Shown: positions 1 to 8,624 of the stretch, piece after piece
Position numbering within the stretch: the first letter of the stretch is position 1
Layout: each line of letters opens with the position of its first letter
DNA from: Ardenticatenaceae bacterium
GTDB lineage: Bacteria > Chloroflexota > Anaerolineae > Promineifilales > Promineifilaceae
DNA length: 64,000 nt
Direction: 5' to 3'
Assembly: GCA_020634315.1 (NCBI GenBank)
Contig: JACKBV010000002.1
Location: forward strand, 186,001-250,000
The notes under the pieces: generated by a model
The model's input: the letters and a program-made list of their open reading frames with translations, nothing else
Database searches by the model: none
Told to the model about the DNA's origin: nothing
Translations under genes and position numbers: made by a program

Positions 1-191
1 GCAGGTGTCGCCCAATGCGTTACCTCCAATGAGACGGTACGCCGCTGTTCGCTGTGCGGCCAACCACAGACGGACTGGGCTGGTAACGGCCGTTCACGCA
101 CCTTCACTCTTACGTACAAAAAGGGAGGAAACGGCCGTAACTCTGCACCACAGATTAAGAGCAGCCTATGAAAAATCGTATTTACTGAACA
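1..191. other. Intergenic stretch with two ACGGCCGT palindromes
   Basis: No supportable gene. It contains two copies of the palindrome that recurs through the whole window (near 85-94 and 131-138). A short open frame on the plus strand crosses it but runs antisense into the end of the next gene and has no recognisable protein features. It may be the edge of a neighbouring gene's regulatory region outside the window. Confidence 0.5.
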
Positions 192-225
192 GAAAAAAGC
201 CTCTCATTGATGAAATGAGAGGCTT
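192..225 (-). terminator. Rho-independent terminator of the oxoamine synthase gene
   Basis: A 9-bp perfect stem, GCCTCTCAT (199-207) with ATGAGAGGC (215-223), has a 7-nt loop. On the minus strand it is followed by a run of six T (193-198). It lies about 40 nt past the stop codon of the minus-strand gene ending at 265. Confidence 0.9.
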
Positions 226-264
226 CCACGCACAAAATATGGCTTACAAGTCGCGAATGCCGGT

Positions 265-1485
265 TTACGAAATAATTCCCAACTTCCGTCCACCTTCAAT
301 CATCGTATCAGCACAATAATCCAGGTCTTCCGTCGTGTGTGCGGCCAACACACAGGCACGCAGCCGCGACAAATTCGCGGGCACGACCGGCGCAACCACA
401 GCCTGCACAAAAATACCCCGGTCGCGGCAATATTTCGCCAACGCTGCGGCCGGGTCCACATCGCCACAAATCACCGGCACAATCGCCGTTTCGGAATATA
501 ACAGGTTAAAGCCCGCTTCCTTCAAACGTCCGGCAAAATGCTGGTAATTTTCCCGCTCTTTCTTGACGCGCCATGGCTCTTCCTCAATCACGTCAAAGGC
601 TGCTTTGGCGGCGGCGGCTGACGAGGGCGGAAGAGCTGCCGAGAAAATAAAGGCGCGTGCTTCGTGCTTGAGGAATGTGATCAGTTCGTTATTCCCGGCA
701 ATGTAGCCACCGGCGCTGGGAATCGTCTTGCTTAGCGTGCCCATCTTGATGTCGATGGTATCCGGGGGCATGCCGAAATGCTCCTCAATGCCATGACCGG
801 TCTCGCCCAACACACCAATCGAGTGCGCTTCGTCAATCATCAAATACGCATCATATTTTTTGCACAGGCGGTGCATTTCGGGCAGGTTGATGATGTCCCC
901 ATCCATGCTAAAGACGGCATCAGCCACCACCAAAACACGGCTGCTGGTGCTGGCTTTGCGTGCTTCTTGCAAACGGCGCTCCAGGTGTGCCATATCGTTA
1001 TGGCGAAAACGCACATGATTAGCCATTGCCAACATGCAGCCATCGACAATGCTGGCATGATTGAGCTTATCGCTGATTACCGTGTCGCCTTTGCGCAGCA
1101 GCCCGGAAATGGTCGCCAGATTTGTCACATAGCCGCTGGAATAGGTAATGGCGGCATCGGTTTGTTTGAAACGCGCAATGCGTTCTTCTAGTTCGTTGTG
1201 CAGTGTCAGCGATCCGGCAAGCAGGCGCACACCATGCGTGCCGGTACCATATTTGTCGATGGCGGCTTTGGCTGCCTCGTTAATTTTGGGATGGCCAATC
1301 AGGCCAAGGTAAGAGTAGCTGCCAAGCATGATCATTTCGCCGTAGTTTTCGACATCAACACGGCCGTTTGGCAGAATCTCTCTTGTCGCTTCTAAATAAA
1401 AATATAGCCCCTCTTCTTTATATTCTTCAATGGGCCAGAGCATATCCGGTGTTAACGGAAGTTTGGGCATGGTTGCCTCTTGCAT
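265..1485 (-). CDS. Alpha-oxoamine synthase (BioF/KBL/SPT-like, PLP-dependent)
   Basis: This 406-residue fold-type I PLP enzyme belongs to the alpha-oxoamine synthase family, which condenses an amino acid with an acyl-CoA and releases CO2 (8-amino-7-oxononanoate synthase, 2-amino-3-ketobutyrate ligase, serine palmitoyltransferase). The PLP Lys is K253 in GTLSKTIPSAGG, and the cofactor Asp/His motif DEAHS is at 218-222. Length matches the family. The start at 1485 has AGGAG about 10 nt upstream; an internal ATG at residue 6 is possible. No biotin or threonine-catabolism gene is adjacent, so the amino acid substrate cannot be assigned. A sphingolipid-type synthase is also possible. The gene is a single transcription unit closed by a strong terminator. 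Confidence 0.85.
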   Translation of the reverse strand: MQEATMPKLPLTPDMLWPIEEYKEEGLYFYLEATREILPNGRVDVENYGEMIMLGSYSYLGLIGHPKINEAAKAAIDKYGTGTHGVRLLAGSLTLHNELEERIARFKQTDAAITYSSGYVTNLATISGLLRKGDTVISDKLNHASIVDGCMLAMANHVRFRHNDMAHLERRLQEARKASTSSRVLVVADAVFSMDGDIINLPEMHRLCKKYDAYLMIDEAHSIGVLGETGHGIEEHFGMPPDTIDIKMGTLSKTIPSAGGYIAGNNELITFLKHEARAFIFSAALPPSSAAAAKAAFDVIEEEPWRVKKERENYQHFAGRLKEAGFNLLYSETAIVPVICGDVDPAAALAKYCRDRGIFVQAVVAPVVPANLSRLRACVLAAHTTEDLDYCADTMIEGGRKLGIIS

Positions 1486-1665
1486 GATAATTGCTCTCCT
1501 ATGTTACCAATCTCACCCGTACAGTGATGGATAGGATAATTCTATCTTTTGTAGTCGCTTTCCTCAAATCATTCAAACCAAATTGAAACCTCAAAACCTA
1601 TCAGATTATGAATTCATGCACACATGATTGTTATCTCACCAAAACGACCCCGTGCGTGCCTTCTT

Positions 1666-1674
1666 TGCTACAAT
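1666..1674 (+). promoter_or_regulatory. Extended -10 element, possible leaderless promoter
   Basis: TGCTACAAT is an extended -10 hexamer (TGN-TACAAT) whose last base is 7 nt before the ATG at 1681. Transcription would start at or next to that ATG, giving a leaderless mRNA for the penicillin-binding protein. No good -35 is visible. The same TGNTACAAT word occurs at other gene fronts in this window. Confidence 0.45.
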
Positions 1675-1680
1675 ACGCGC

Positions 1681-4600
1681 ATGCCGAAACCGACACGCAT
1701 TATGCAATGGCGCTACCGTCGCCTGAAACGAACGCGGCGCGGAGGACAGTCATTGCGCCGCTCTGGCTGTATTACCGGGCTGGTCTTGTTGGCCTTGTTC
1801 GGTGTTGTGCTGTTAATCGGTGTGGTGGGGGTAACGGCCGTTGCCGCCTATTTCACCCAAGACCTGCCCGCCATCACCGATCTCGAAAAACTGGGGCAAG
1901 ATACCAGCGCCACCTTTGAAACCAGCAAAATCTATGCCTGGGGCGACCCCAAACCAGATGGCAGCCGTGATCTCGTCCTCATTTACGAGGTCATCGATCC
2001 CCTCGGCGGCGACCGCCAATGGCTGACGCTGGAGCAAATTCCACAAAGTATCATTGACGCCACCGTTGCCATTGAAGACAAATCCTTTTGGGAGAATCCA
2101 GGGTATGATGTCGAAGGAATCGGCCGTGCCTTCTACGAATTCCTCATACTCGGTGGCGATGTTCAGGGCGGTTCCTCCATCACCCAGCAGCTCGTCAAAA
2201 ACACCCTCATTGCCCCAGACCGCCGCGTTGTCGGCGACGATGTTGGCCTGGATGACTACCGCCGCAAAGCAGAAGAACTCGTCCTGGCGCGTCAGCTCAC
2301 CCAAACCTACAGCAAAGAGCAAATTTTAGAGTGGTATCTAAACACCAACTTCTATGGCAACCTGGCCTATGGCATTGAAGCCGCCGCCCGCGTCTATTTC
2401 GACAAATCCGCCAGCGAACTGACCCTGGCGGAAGCTTCACTGCTGGCAGCCATCCCACAATCACCCGCCCTCAACCCCATCGACAACCCCGACGACGCTA
2501 AAGAACGACAGGCACTTGTGTTAGAAGCGATGGTCAATGCCGGCAACATCACCCTGGAACAATCGGCAGCGGCTCAGTTTGCGCCGGTACAGGTAGCGCC
2601 GGGCATCGAAGAACGCTTTGACATCATCGCGCCCCATTTCGCGCTGTATGTGCGCCAGCAGCTAGAGCAAATGTTTGGGCCAGAACTGGTGCTGCGCGGC
2701 GGGCTGCGTGTCTATACCAGCCTTGATTTACAAATGCAGCGGCAGGCGGAATGTGTGGCGCGTGCCCAGGTCGCCCAGCTTTCCGGGCAAGTCGGCGAAC
2801 TGTTACCGGCCGATGAACGCGCCGCCTGCCCTGCCTTGAATTTTTTGCCGTCACTGAACAGCGCCGATGTCGGCGTTGATCGCAATGTCAACAATGCGGC
2901 AGTCATTGCCCTCGACCCCACTACTGGCGAAATTCGGGCGATGGTCGGCAGTCTCAACTATTGGGATCAAACTATTGACGGCTCTTTCAATGTGGCCGTA
3001 GACGGGCTGCGCCAACCAGGATCATCATTCAAGCCGTTTACTTATCTCACCGCCTTGAGCCAGGGATATACGGCCGCTACCATGCTCCTCGACGTAGAAA
3101 CCGACTTCGGCACGCCGTACAACGGCAGCGCCTACGTGCCACAAAATTACGACCGCCTATTTCATGGCCCCATGCGCCTGCGCCAGGCACTGGGCAACAG
3201 CTACAACGTGCCTGCCGTGCAGGCGATGAGCTGGGTCGGCGTCGATAAAGTCATTCGCACGGCACACAGCCTGGGCATTACCAGTTTGGACGCTGGCCCC
3301 AATGCGTATGGCCTCTCGCTGACATTGGGCGGTGGCGAAGTGAAACTGCTGGATATGGTCTATGCCTTCAGCGTCATGGACAACATGGGCGTGATGATCG
3401 GTCAGCCGCGTGCAGAAACAGAGCAGCGGCTTGGCTTCCGCACACTCGATCCGGTGGCGATTTTGCGCGTGGAGGACAGCGAGGGCAACGTGCTCTATGA
3501 GTACAATCAGCCGCAGCGCCGCGAAATCTTAACGCCACAGTTGGCCTTTTTGATGAATGACATGCTCAGTGATCGCAGCGCACGCTGTGCCGCTTTTGGC
3601 TGCCCCAATGTGCTGGAACTACCAGATAATCGCCCGGCAGCGGTGAAAACAGGCACGACAAATGATTACCGCGATGCCTGGACAATTGGCTATACGCCGC
3701 AGTTGGCTGTGGGCGTTTGGGTGGGCAACACCGATAACAGCCCCATGGATACGGTGCCGGGAAGCAAGGGGGCGGCACCTATCTGGCACGCACTGATGAG
3801 TTGGGGGCTGCAAGATGAACCGGTGCAGTTGTGGTCAGAGCCATCGGGCGTGGTGGAAAGATCGGTCTGCGACATCTCTGGTTTGCTGCCCACCAGTTTT
3901 TGCCCGACGGTCTCCGAATGGTTTATTGTGGGCACGGAACCGGCGGTGTTTGACAATATTTATCAGGAATTTGCCATTAACCGCGAAAACGGCCGTTTAG
4001 CCACCATCTACACACCGCCCGACCTGATTGAGCGCAAAATCTACAAAGTGTACCCGGAAGCGGCTGCGGATTGGGTGCGCGAAAACGAGATTGAGCAGCC
4101 GCCAACGGAGTACGACACGATTAATGTGCCGCCAGAAGGGGGCGATGTCGCCATTTTGTCGCCGCGCCCCTTTGCCTATGTGCAAGGGCAGGTGGCGATT
4201 AGCGGCACGGTGAACATTGACAATTTTGCTTATTATCGGCTGGCTTACTTTGAAGGGCTGACGCCAACGGACCTACGCACCATCGCCGATACAGTGACGG
4301 AGCCGGTAGCAAATGGGGTGCTGGGCATTTGGGATGTGGAGAATTTGAATGGTTTGTACACGCTGCTGTTAACGGCCGTTCGCCAGGACGGCAGCTTCGA
4401 GGAAGTCAGTTTGCCCCTCACGGTAGACAACACCCCTCCCGCAGCGGAAATCCTTTTCCCGCTGCCCAACCAGGAAATTTTCACCGATGAAGAGTGGGTG
4501 ATCATCCAGGCGCAGGCCAGCGATGACCTGTCGTTGGCCCGTGTCGAGTTTTTTGTGGACAACGCTGGCGTGCCCTTTGCCATCAGCACCGTGCCGCCGT

Positions 4601-4722
4601 TCACCGAGAAGTGGACGATTCGCGGCGCTGGCTGCCACAATTTCCGCGTGGTGGCGGTGGATGCGGCGGGAAATGAGACGGAGGGAACGGCCGTTCCCGT
4701 GTGCCTGGTCGAACGCAACTAA
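1681..4722 (+). CDS. Class A penicillin-binding protein (transglycosylase/transpeptidase) with C-terminal Ig-like domain
   Basis: Bifunctional peptidoglycan synthase of the PBP1A type, about 1,013 residues. Order: a basic cytosolic tail; one transmembrane anchor (about 27-55); a GT51 glycosyltransferase with EDKSFW near 130 and GGSSITQQLVKN; then a transpeptidase with SSFK near 448 (nucleophile Ser), SYN near 505 and KTG near 655. A C-terminal Ig-like domain follows (about 915-1010, ending in DAAGNETEG). This extension is longer than in standard PBP1A and probably binds the wall or partner proteins. The open frame extends upstream to 1624, but a -10 element at 1669-1674 sits inside that extension, so I start at 1681; 1702 is an alternative. 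A terminator follows. Confidence 0.93.
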   Translation: MPKPTRIMQWRYRRLKRTRRGGQSLRRSGCITGLVLLALFGVVLLIGVVGVTAVAAYFTQDLPAITDLEKLGQDTSATFETSKIYAWGDPKPDGSRDLVLIYEVIDPLGGDRQWLTLEQIPQSIIDATVAIEDKSFWENPGYDVEGIGRAFYEFLILGGDVQGGSSITQQLVKNTLIAPDRRVVGDDVGLDDYRRKAEELVLARQLTQTYSKEQILEWYLNTNFYGNLAYGIEAAARVYFDKSASELTLAEASLLAAIPQSPALNPIDNPDDAKERQALVLEAMVNAGNITLEQSAAAQFAPVQVAPGIEERFDIIAPHFALYVRQQLEQMFGPELVLRGGLRVYTSLDLQMQRQAECVARAQVAQLSGQVGELLPADERAACPALNFLPSLNSADVGVDRNVNNAAVIALDPTTGEIRAMVGSLNYWDQTIDGSFNVAVDGLRQPGSSFKPFTYLTALSQGYTAATMLLDVETDFGTPYNGSAYVPQNYDRLFHGPMRLRQALGNSYNVPAVQAMSWVGVDKVIRTAHSLGITSLDAGPNAYGLSLTLGGGEVKLLDMVYAFSVMDNMGVMIGQPRAETEQRLGFRTLDPVAILRVEDSEGNVLYEYNQPQRREILTPQLAFLMNDMLSDRSARCAAFGCPNVLELPDNRPAAVKTGTTNDYRDAWTIGYTPQLAVGVWVGNTDNSPMDTVPGSKGAAPIWHALMSWGLQDEPVQLWSEPSGVVERSVCDISGLLPTSFCPTVSEWFIVGTEPAVFDNIYQEFAINRENGRLATIYTPPDLIERKIYKVYPEAAADWVRENEIEQPPTEYDTINVPPEGGDVAILSPRPFAYVQGQVAISGTVNIDNFAYYRLAYFEGLTPTDLRTIADTVTEPVANGVLGIWDVENLNGLYTLLLTAVRQDGSFEEVSLPLTVDNTPPAAEILFPLPNQEIFTDEEWVIIQAQASDDLSLARVEFFVDNAGVPFAISTVPPFTEKWTIRGAGCHNFRVVAVDAAGNETEGTAVPVCLVERN

Positions 4723-4750
4723 ACCTGGCAACAACATCAATCTTTGCAGC

Positions 4751-4778
4751 AAAAGGCGAGGCTGACCTCGCCTTTTTT
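4751..4778 (+). terminator. Rho-independent terminator after the penicillin-binding protein
   Basis: The stem AAGGCGAGG with CCTCGCCTT has a short CTGA loop and is followed by six T. It is about 30 nt after the stop codon. Confidence 0.92.
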
Positions 4779-4895
4779 CATTCCTGGCCGCTTGTCATTT
4801 CCCCCTTCACGTTCCCTTCACGCTGAATTTACGGGGTGCATACGGACGGGAGCCGGTCGCTGGCGTATGCTACAGATGGATGAGGAACAACTCAT

Positions 4896-5990
4896 ATGGG
4901 GCAAAAAACGGTAGACAATGCCATACAGTTTTACCAGCAAGTGCTGCGCCATGCTGCATGGGGTACGCTCATGGTTGATGCCGTTGGTCGCATTGCCTTT
5001 GCCGATGCGATGGCCGCCCGCATGCTGAAATTGAGCGAAATGGAGTTGATCGGGCAGCCCATCCACCGTTTTTTACCAGATGTATCGTTTGTGCCTGTAC
5101 AAATGTCGTCATACTGTGAAGCATTGTTGCAGGCTGATAACGGCCGTTCCTGTCCCGTTTTGTTATCTATTAAACCTATGGCAGCCGCACCCGCCGGATA
5201 TAAATTGGTGTCTATGATGAATCTGACGGATATGACTCAAATAAACGATGCGTTGTTTCATACCCAGCGTCTGGCCGGTGTTGGCACATTGACCGCCAGT
5301 GTCGCTCATGAATTGACCAATCCCTTGAGCATTATCACTGCAACTTGCAGCAACTTAATACACGAAGTGAACAACGAGAATGTGGATGCGGAAACGCTGC
5401 TCCATTACATTCGCATGATTGAACACAGCGCCTGGCGCAGCGCCCGTATTGTCGAGGTCTTGCGACATTATACGCACGACAATGGCTTGAATACGGCCGT
5501 TACCAATCTCAACATGATCATCGAGGATGCACTGACCCTCATCCGCCCCCAATTCCTAAAAGAGCACAAAGTCAAAATCGAGACCGACCTCGATCCCAAT
5601 CTCAAGTCTATTGTTTGCGATCACAATCGGCTGACCCAGGTGCTCATCAATTTGCTGGCAAATGCGCGTGATGCCATGCAGCCGCAGGGCGGCGTTATTC
5701 ACATTCGCTCGTGGGCCATTCAGGTAGACCCGCTCTACACAAACGGCAAAGGGCAGGTTGAAGGGGACAAATTTGCCTTTTCCGTGCGCGATAACGGCCC
5801 AGGCATCCCCCCTTCCATCATGTCACAGATTTTTGAGCCATTTTTTACCACCAAGCCCAGTGGCACAGGCACCGGATTAGGGTTGTTTATTGCCAAGGGG
5901 ATTGTTGAGGAGCATAACGGCCGTATCTGGGCCGAAAACAATCATGACGGCGGCGCGACCTTCACCGCCATCTTGCCACAAAAACAGTGA
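4896..5990 (+). CDS. PAS-domain sensor histidine kinase
   Basis: A 364-residue soluble histidine kinase. It has an N-terminal PAS-like domain (about 10-120, with the typical GTLMVDAVGRIAFA start), then HisKA with the phospho-acceptor His near 138 in SVAHELTNPL. The HATPase_c domain has the N box LINLLANARDAM (about 250), G1 DNGPGIP and G2 GTGLGLFIAKGI. There are no membrane segments, so the stimulus is likely intracellular or delivered by a partner. GAGG sits about 11 nt before the ATG, and a TGCTACAGA extended -10-like word lies at 4868-4876. No response regulator is adjacent, so it is an orphan kinase within this window. Confidence 0.9.
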   Translation: MGQKTVDNAIQFYQQVLRHAAWGTLMVDAVGRIAFADAMAARMLKLSEMELIGQPIHRFLPDVSFVPVQMSSYCEALLQADNGRSCPVLLSIKPMAAAPAGYKLVSMMNLTDMTQINDALFHTQRLAGVGTLTASVAHELTNPLSIITATCSNLIHEVNNENVDAETLLHYIRMIEHSAWRSARIVEVLRHYTHDNGLNTAVTNLNMIIEDALTLIRPQFLKEHKVKIETDLDPNLKSIVCDHNRLTQVLINLLANARDAMQPQGGVIHIRSWAIQVDPLYTNGKGQVEGDKFAFSVRDNGPGIPPSIMSQIFEPFFTTKPSGTGTGLGLFIAKGIVEEHNGRIWAENNHDGGATFTAILPQKQ

Positions 5991-6066
5991 TCGGCCACCG
6001 GCCACCGGCCACCGCCTACCGATCACCGCCTACCGATCACCGATCACCGACCACACCTACCGGTCA
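5991..6066. repeat. Degenerate short tandem repeat (CGGCCACCG / CCGATCACCG units)
   Basis: Between two convergent genes lie about 75 nt of 7-10 nt units: three CGGCCAC copies followed by alternating CCTACCGATCACCG and CGATCACCG units. The last codons of pdxT (Gly-Ser-Asp-Arg-stop) are written in this repeat. The same sequence style recurs at 13502-13543 and 17991-18028. It shows no terminator T-tract. Confidence 0.75.
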
Positions 6067-6659
6067 CTTCCCGCAACCAACTGCAAAAAATATTGATGAA
6101 AACGCGCGTCATGCGTCAATTCCGGGTGGAAGGAGGTGACGAGCCATTTGCCTTGCTGCGCGGCAACGGCCGTACCGTCATCCAGCGTCGCAATCACCCT
6201 GGCCTTACCCTTCGCCGCCACCAAACGCGGCGCACGAATAAACACCGCCGGAAACGGGCTGCCATTGCCATTGTGAAAAACAGCCACATTTAACCCCGTC
6301 TCAAAGCTGTCCACCTGCCGCCCAAAAGCATTGCGCTCCACTTCAATGTCCATGATGCCCAACAGCGGTTGGTCACGGCCGGCCGAGCCATTGCCAATCT
6401 CCTTAGCCATAAAAATCATCCCGGCACACGTACCCCACATCGCCTTTTCGGCCGCAAACTGGCGCAGCGGTTCCATCAGATCATACATCACAGCCAGTTT
6501 GCCAATGGTCGTGCTTTCCCCACCAGGGATAATCAGGCCATCCAGGTCTTGCAAATCCTGCAGCAAACGCACCTCTACCGCTTCCACGCCTAAGCCGCGC
6601 AGCATCTTGATATGCTCGATAAATGCCCCTTGCAGGGCTAAAACCCCTATTTTCATCAT
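6057..6659 (-). CDS. pdxT: Pyridoxal 5'-phosphate synthase glutaminase subunit PdxT
   Basis: Glutamine amidotransferase subunit of the DXP-independent PLP synthase. It hydrolyses glutamine and channels ammonia to PdxS. The 200-residue class I amidotransferase has the PGGEST oxyanion segment, the nucleophile Cys in WGTCAGM (about 77) and the His/Glu pair in SFHPELT (about 178-180). All catalytic residues are present. It is the last gene of the pdxS-acetyltransferase-pdxT run, 5 nt after the acetyltransferase stop, with only a weak ribosome-binding site, which suggests translational coupling. Its 3' end overlaps the intergenic repeat. Confidence 0.96.
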   Translation of the reverse strand: MMKIGVLALQGAFIEHIKMLRGLGVEAVEVRLLQDLQDLDGLIIPGGESTTIGKLAVMYDLMEPLRQFAAEKAMWGTCAGMIFMAKEIGNGSAGRDQPLLGIMDIEVERNAFGRQVDSFETGLNVAVFHNGNGSPFPAVFIRAPRLVAAKGKARVIATLDDGTAVAAQQGKWLVTSFHPELTHDARFHQYFLQLVAGSDR

Positions 6660-6664
6660 CTACC

Positions 6665-7108
6665 CTACAGCTTTTTGATAAAACAAATTTGTCGCTCGAC
6701 TTCTTCGTACCCTAGCGCCAGATGGCCCGCCAGACTGACAACGTTGTCAAGTTGCGTATCTGAGGCGATTTCGTGATAGCCGTGCTGTCTGGCCCATGCT
6801 TCGGCAGCGGCGACCAGCGCCCGACCAACGCCCTGACGGCGATAGTCGGCATCGACATGCCACCCTTCCAGATAGGCTACGGGCGAGGTTGTGCAGCCTT
6901 CGGCGTATTTGCGGATGCCGACTTCGATAAAACCAGCCAATCCGCCAAACGGCCGTTCCGCCACAAACACCCCATTCTCCGCCGGAGCCGCCAGGATTGC
7001 TGCCATCTCTTCCTGCTGCCCAGCGACATCCTCATCACCAAACAGCGCCAGCCGCATCCGCAGCCATTCAGCCGCATCCCGCTCAGAGTCCAACAAACGC
7101 ACAACCAT
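6665..7108 (-). CDS. GNAT acetyltransferase resembling aminoglycoside 6'-N-acetyltransferases
   Basis: About 147 residues with a GNAT fold. The acetyl-CoA loop is in the segment YRRQGVGRALV, preceded by YLEGWHVD and followed by AEAWARQHG, EIASDTQLDN and a LGYEEVER C-terminus. That combination is the pattern of AAC(6')-I chromosomal enzymes. The open frame extends to a GTG at 7147, but that extension is written through an 11-bp hairpin (7123-7150), so I place the start at the ATG at 7108. It sits between pdxS and pdxT. The real substrate is unknown; many chromosomal AAC(6')-like proteins act on other amines. A role linked to B6 vitamers is only inference. Confidence 0.8.
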   Translation of the reverse strand: MVVRLLDSERDAAEWLRMRLALFGDEDVAGQQEEMAAILAAPAENGVFVAERPFGGLAGFIEVGIRKYAEGCTTSPVAYLEGWHVDADYRRQGVGRALVAAAEAWARQHGYHEIASDTQLDNVVSLAGHLALGYEEVERQICFIKKL

Positions 7109-7122
7109 CTTACACACGCATA

Positions 7123-7150
7123 AGAGTGAAGAGCAGCCGCTCTCCACTCT
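7123..7150 (-). other. Intercistronic hairpin between pdxS and the acetyltransferase
   Basis: AGAGTG-A-AGAGC (7123-7134) pairs with GCTCT-C-CACTCT (7139-7150) around an AGCC loop, an 11-bp stem with one mismatch. There is no T-tract, so it is more likely an mRNA-stability or processing element than a terminator. It would lower expression of the downstream genes relative to pdxS. Confidence 0.55.
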
Positions 7151-7168
7151 CCCATTTGCGCCGCGACT

Positions 7169-8086
7169 TTACCAGCCGCGTACCGCCAATTGTTCTTTCT
7201 CGTCCAGGCTGCTGACGTTAATGCCAACCATTGGCTCGCCCAAATTCTCGCTGACCTTCGCCAAAATCTCTGGGTTGTTGTAATGCGTTGTCGCTTGCAC
7301 AATCGCCTTTGCCCGTTGCGCCGGATCGCCGCTCTTGAAAATACCGGAGCCGACAAAGACGCCATCCACGCCGATTTGCATCATCAAAGCGGCATCGGCT
7401 GGGGTAGCAATGCCACCAGCCGCAAAATTAACGACCGGCAGGCGTCCCAATTCCTTCGTCTCGCGCACCAGGGCATAGGGCGCACCGATATTTTTGGCAT
7501 AGGCCATCAACTCTTCATCGGGCATCAATTGCAGGTGGCGAATCTCGCCCAATACGGCACGCGCATGGCGCACTGCTTCCACCACGTCGCCGGTGCCCGC
7601 TTCGCCCTTTGTGCGAATCATGGCTGCGCCTTCGCCAATGCGCCGCAGCGCCTCGCCCAAATTGCGGCAGCCACAGACAAATGGAACCTTAAATGGATGT
7701 TTGTAAATGTGATGTTCTTCGTCGGCTGGGGTGAGCACTTCGCTCTCGTCGATGTAATCGACGCCAATCGCTTCCAAAATTTGCGCTTCAACAAAATGAC
7801 CAATACGCGCCTTGGCCATGACCGGGATGCTAACCGATTGAATGATTTCCTTGATCATGCCGGGGTCTGACATGCGTGCCACGCCACCTTGCACGCGAAT
7901 GTCCGCAGGGACGCGTTCGAGGGCCATGACCGCAACGGCGCCTGCTTCTTCTGCAATTTGCGCCTGCTCTGGCGTCACGACGTCCATGATCACGCCGCCT
8001 TTCAGCATTTGCGCCAAGCCTACTTTTACCTTGAAGCTGCCAACTTCACCATGTCCATTGGATTCGGCCGTTCCATTCTTGCTCAT
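7169..8086 (-). CDS. pdxS: Pyridoxal 5'-phosphate synthase subunit PdxS
   Basis: Synthase subunit that builds PLP from ribose 5-phosphate, glyceraldehyde 3-phosphate and PdxT-derived ammonia. It is a 305-residue (beta/alpha)8 protein. The active-site lysines are in VMAKARIGH (about 92) and RTKGEAGTG (about 160), and the phosphate-binding glycine motifs are in FAAGGIATPAD and GVFVGSGIF. The start at 8086 has AGGAGTG 7 nt upstream and a good promoter (8131-8159). The first gene of the pdxS-GNAT-pdxT operon. Confidence 0.97.
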   Translation of the reverse strand: MSKNGTAESNGHGEVGSFKVKVGLAQMLKGGVIMDVVTPEQAQIAEEAGAVAVMALERVPADIRVQGGVARMSDPGMIKEIIQSVSIPVMAKARIGHFVEAQILEAIGVDYIDESEVLTPADEEHHIYKHPFKVPFVCGCRNLGEALRRIGEGAAMIRTKGEAGTGDVVEAVRHARAVLGEIRHLQLMPDEELMAYAKNIGAPYALVRETKELGRLPVVNFAAGGIATPADAALMMQIGVDGVFVGSGIFKSGDPAQRAKAIVQATTHYNNPEILAKVSENLGEPMVGINVSSLDEKEQLAVRGW

Positions 8087-8130
8087 TTCGTCACACTCCT
8101 TGTACGGTAGTTATTAATCGTTATAAAGCG

Positions 8131-8159
8131 ATTGTAGAGGCTGGGAAAAGGCAAAGCAA
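8131..8159 (-). promoter_or_regulatory. Sigma-70-type promoter of the pdxS operon
   Basis: On the minus strand, TTGCTT (8159-8154) is separated by exactly 17 nt from TACAAT (8136-8131). The predicted start is about 40 nt before the pdxS ATG. Confidence 0.65.
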
Positions 8160-8278
8160 GCAAATTGGCTCTATCAACTCAGATGAAATTGCTTTCTATG
8201 CATACCATTTTTGCGTTGGTGGGAAACAGGAAAATGCGCAGATAGGCCATGAGTCCCCTACTAGCTGCCCCTATCCAC

Positions 8279-8287
8279 TGTTACAAT
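8279..8287 (+). promoter_or_regulatory. Orphan extended -10 element
   Basis: TGTTACAAT on the plus strand, matching the TGNTACAAT word at other gene starts here. No -35 is apparent. It faces a stretch with no long gene and could drive the small frame at 8484 or an untranslated RNA. Confidence 0.3.
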
Positions 8288-8483
8288 ACAGATGGAACTA
8301 TCTACAAATTACTTTGCTCTTGAACTTCTTCCCCCAGCACCTTACCTTAACGAAAAAAGCCGTTATCACATTATGATGCAAGCGCCACTTCCAGGCGAAA
8401 GCGGATGTTTTTGCACAACAGGACATCCTATAACGTGGTAAATGGTTTATGGGGGATGCAGCAATTAACGACAGATTATGCTC

Positions 8484-8573
8484 ATGAACTGGCCTATCTT
8501 CATTGCACTTATCTTGATATATATCTGGTCACTGCTGCCTTTTAATCAGCCTGATCAAAACAAGACCATGTAG
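8484..8573 (+). CDS. Possible 29-residue single-helix membrane peptide
   Basis: ATG to TAG encodes MNWPIFIALILIYIWSLLPF followed by a short polar tail. The hydrophobic run is long enough for one membrane helix. No strong ribosome-binding site precedes it, and an overlapping frame (start near 8458, after GGGGG) has a better one, so coding status is uncertain. It is listed because the composition is typical of small membrane proteins and it lies downstream of a candidate promoter. Confidence 0.25.
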   Translation: MNWPIFIALILIYIWSLLPFNQPDQNKTM

Positions 8574-8624
8574 GGGGCGGGAAGCCTTTTTGCATGTTGT
8601 TTGGCGGTTACGGCCGTTTCCCTG

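Larger units (their letters stand above)
8160..8624. other. Gene-poor 465-nt stretch
   Basis: No conserved gene is seen. It is lower in GC than its surroundings. It holds an extended -10 word on the plus strand (TGTTACAAT, 8279-8287) and one short hydrophobic open frame (8484-8573). A non-coding RNA is possible but I recognise no family. Confidence 0.5.

Noticed and set aside
7109..7147. GTG start adding 13 residues to the GNAT protein.
   Set aside because: The extension is encoded by an intercistronic hairpin and is Cys/Ser-rich; the family N-terminus begins at the ATG at 7108.
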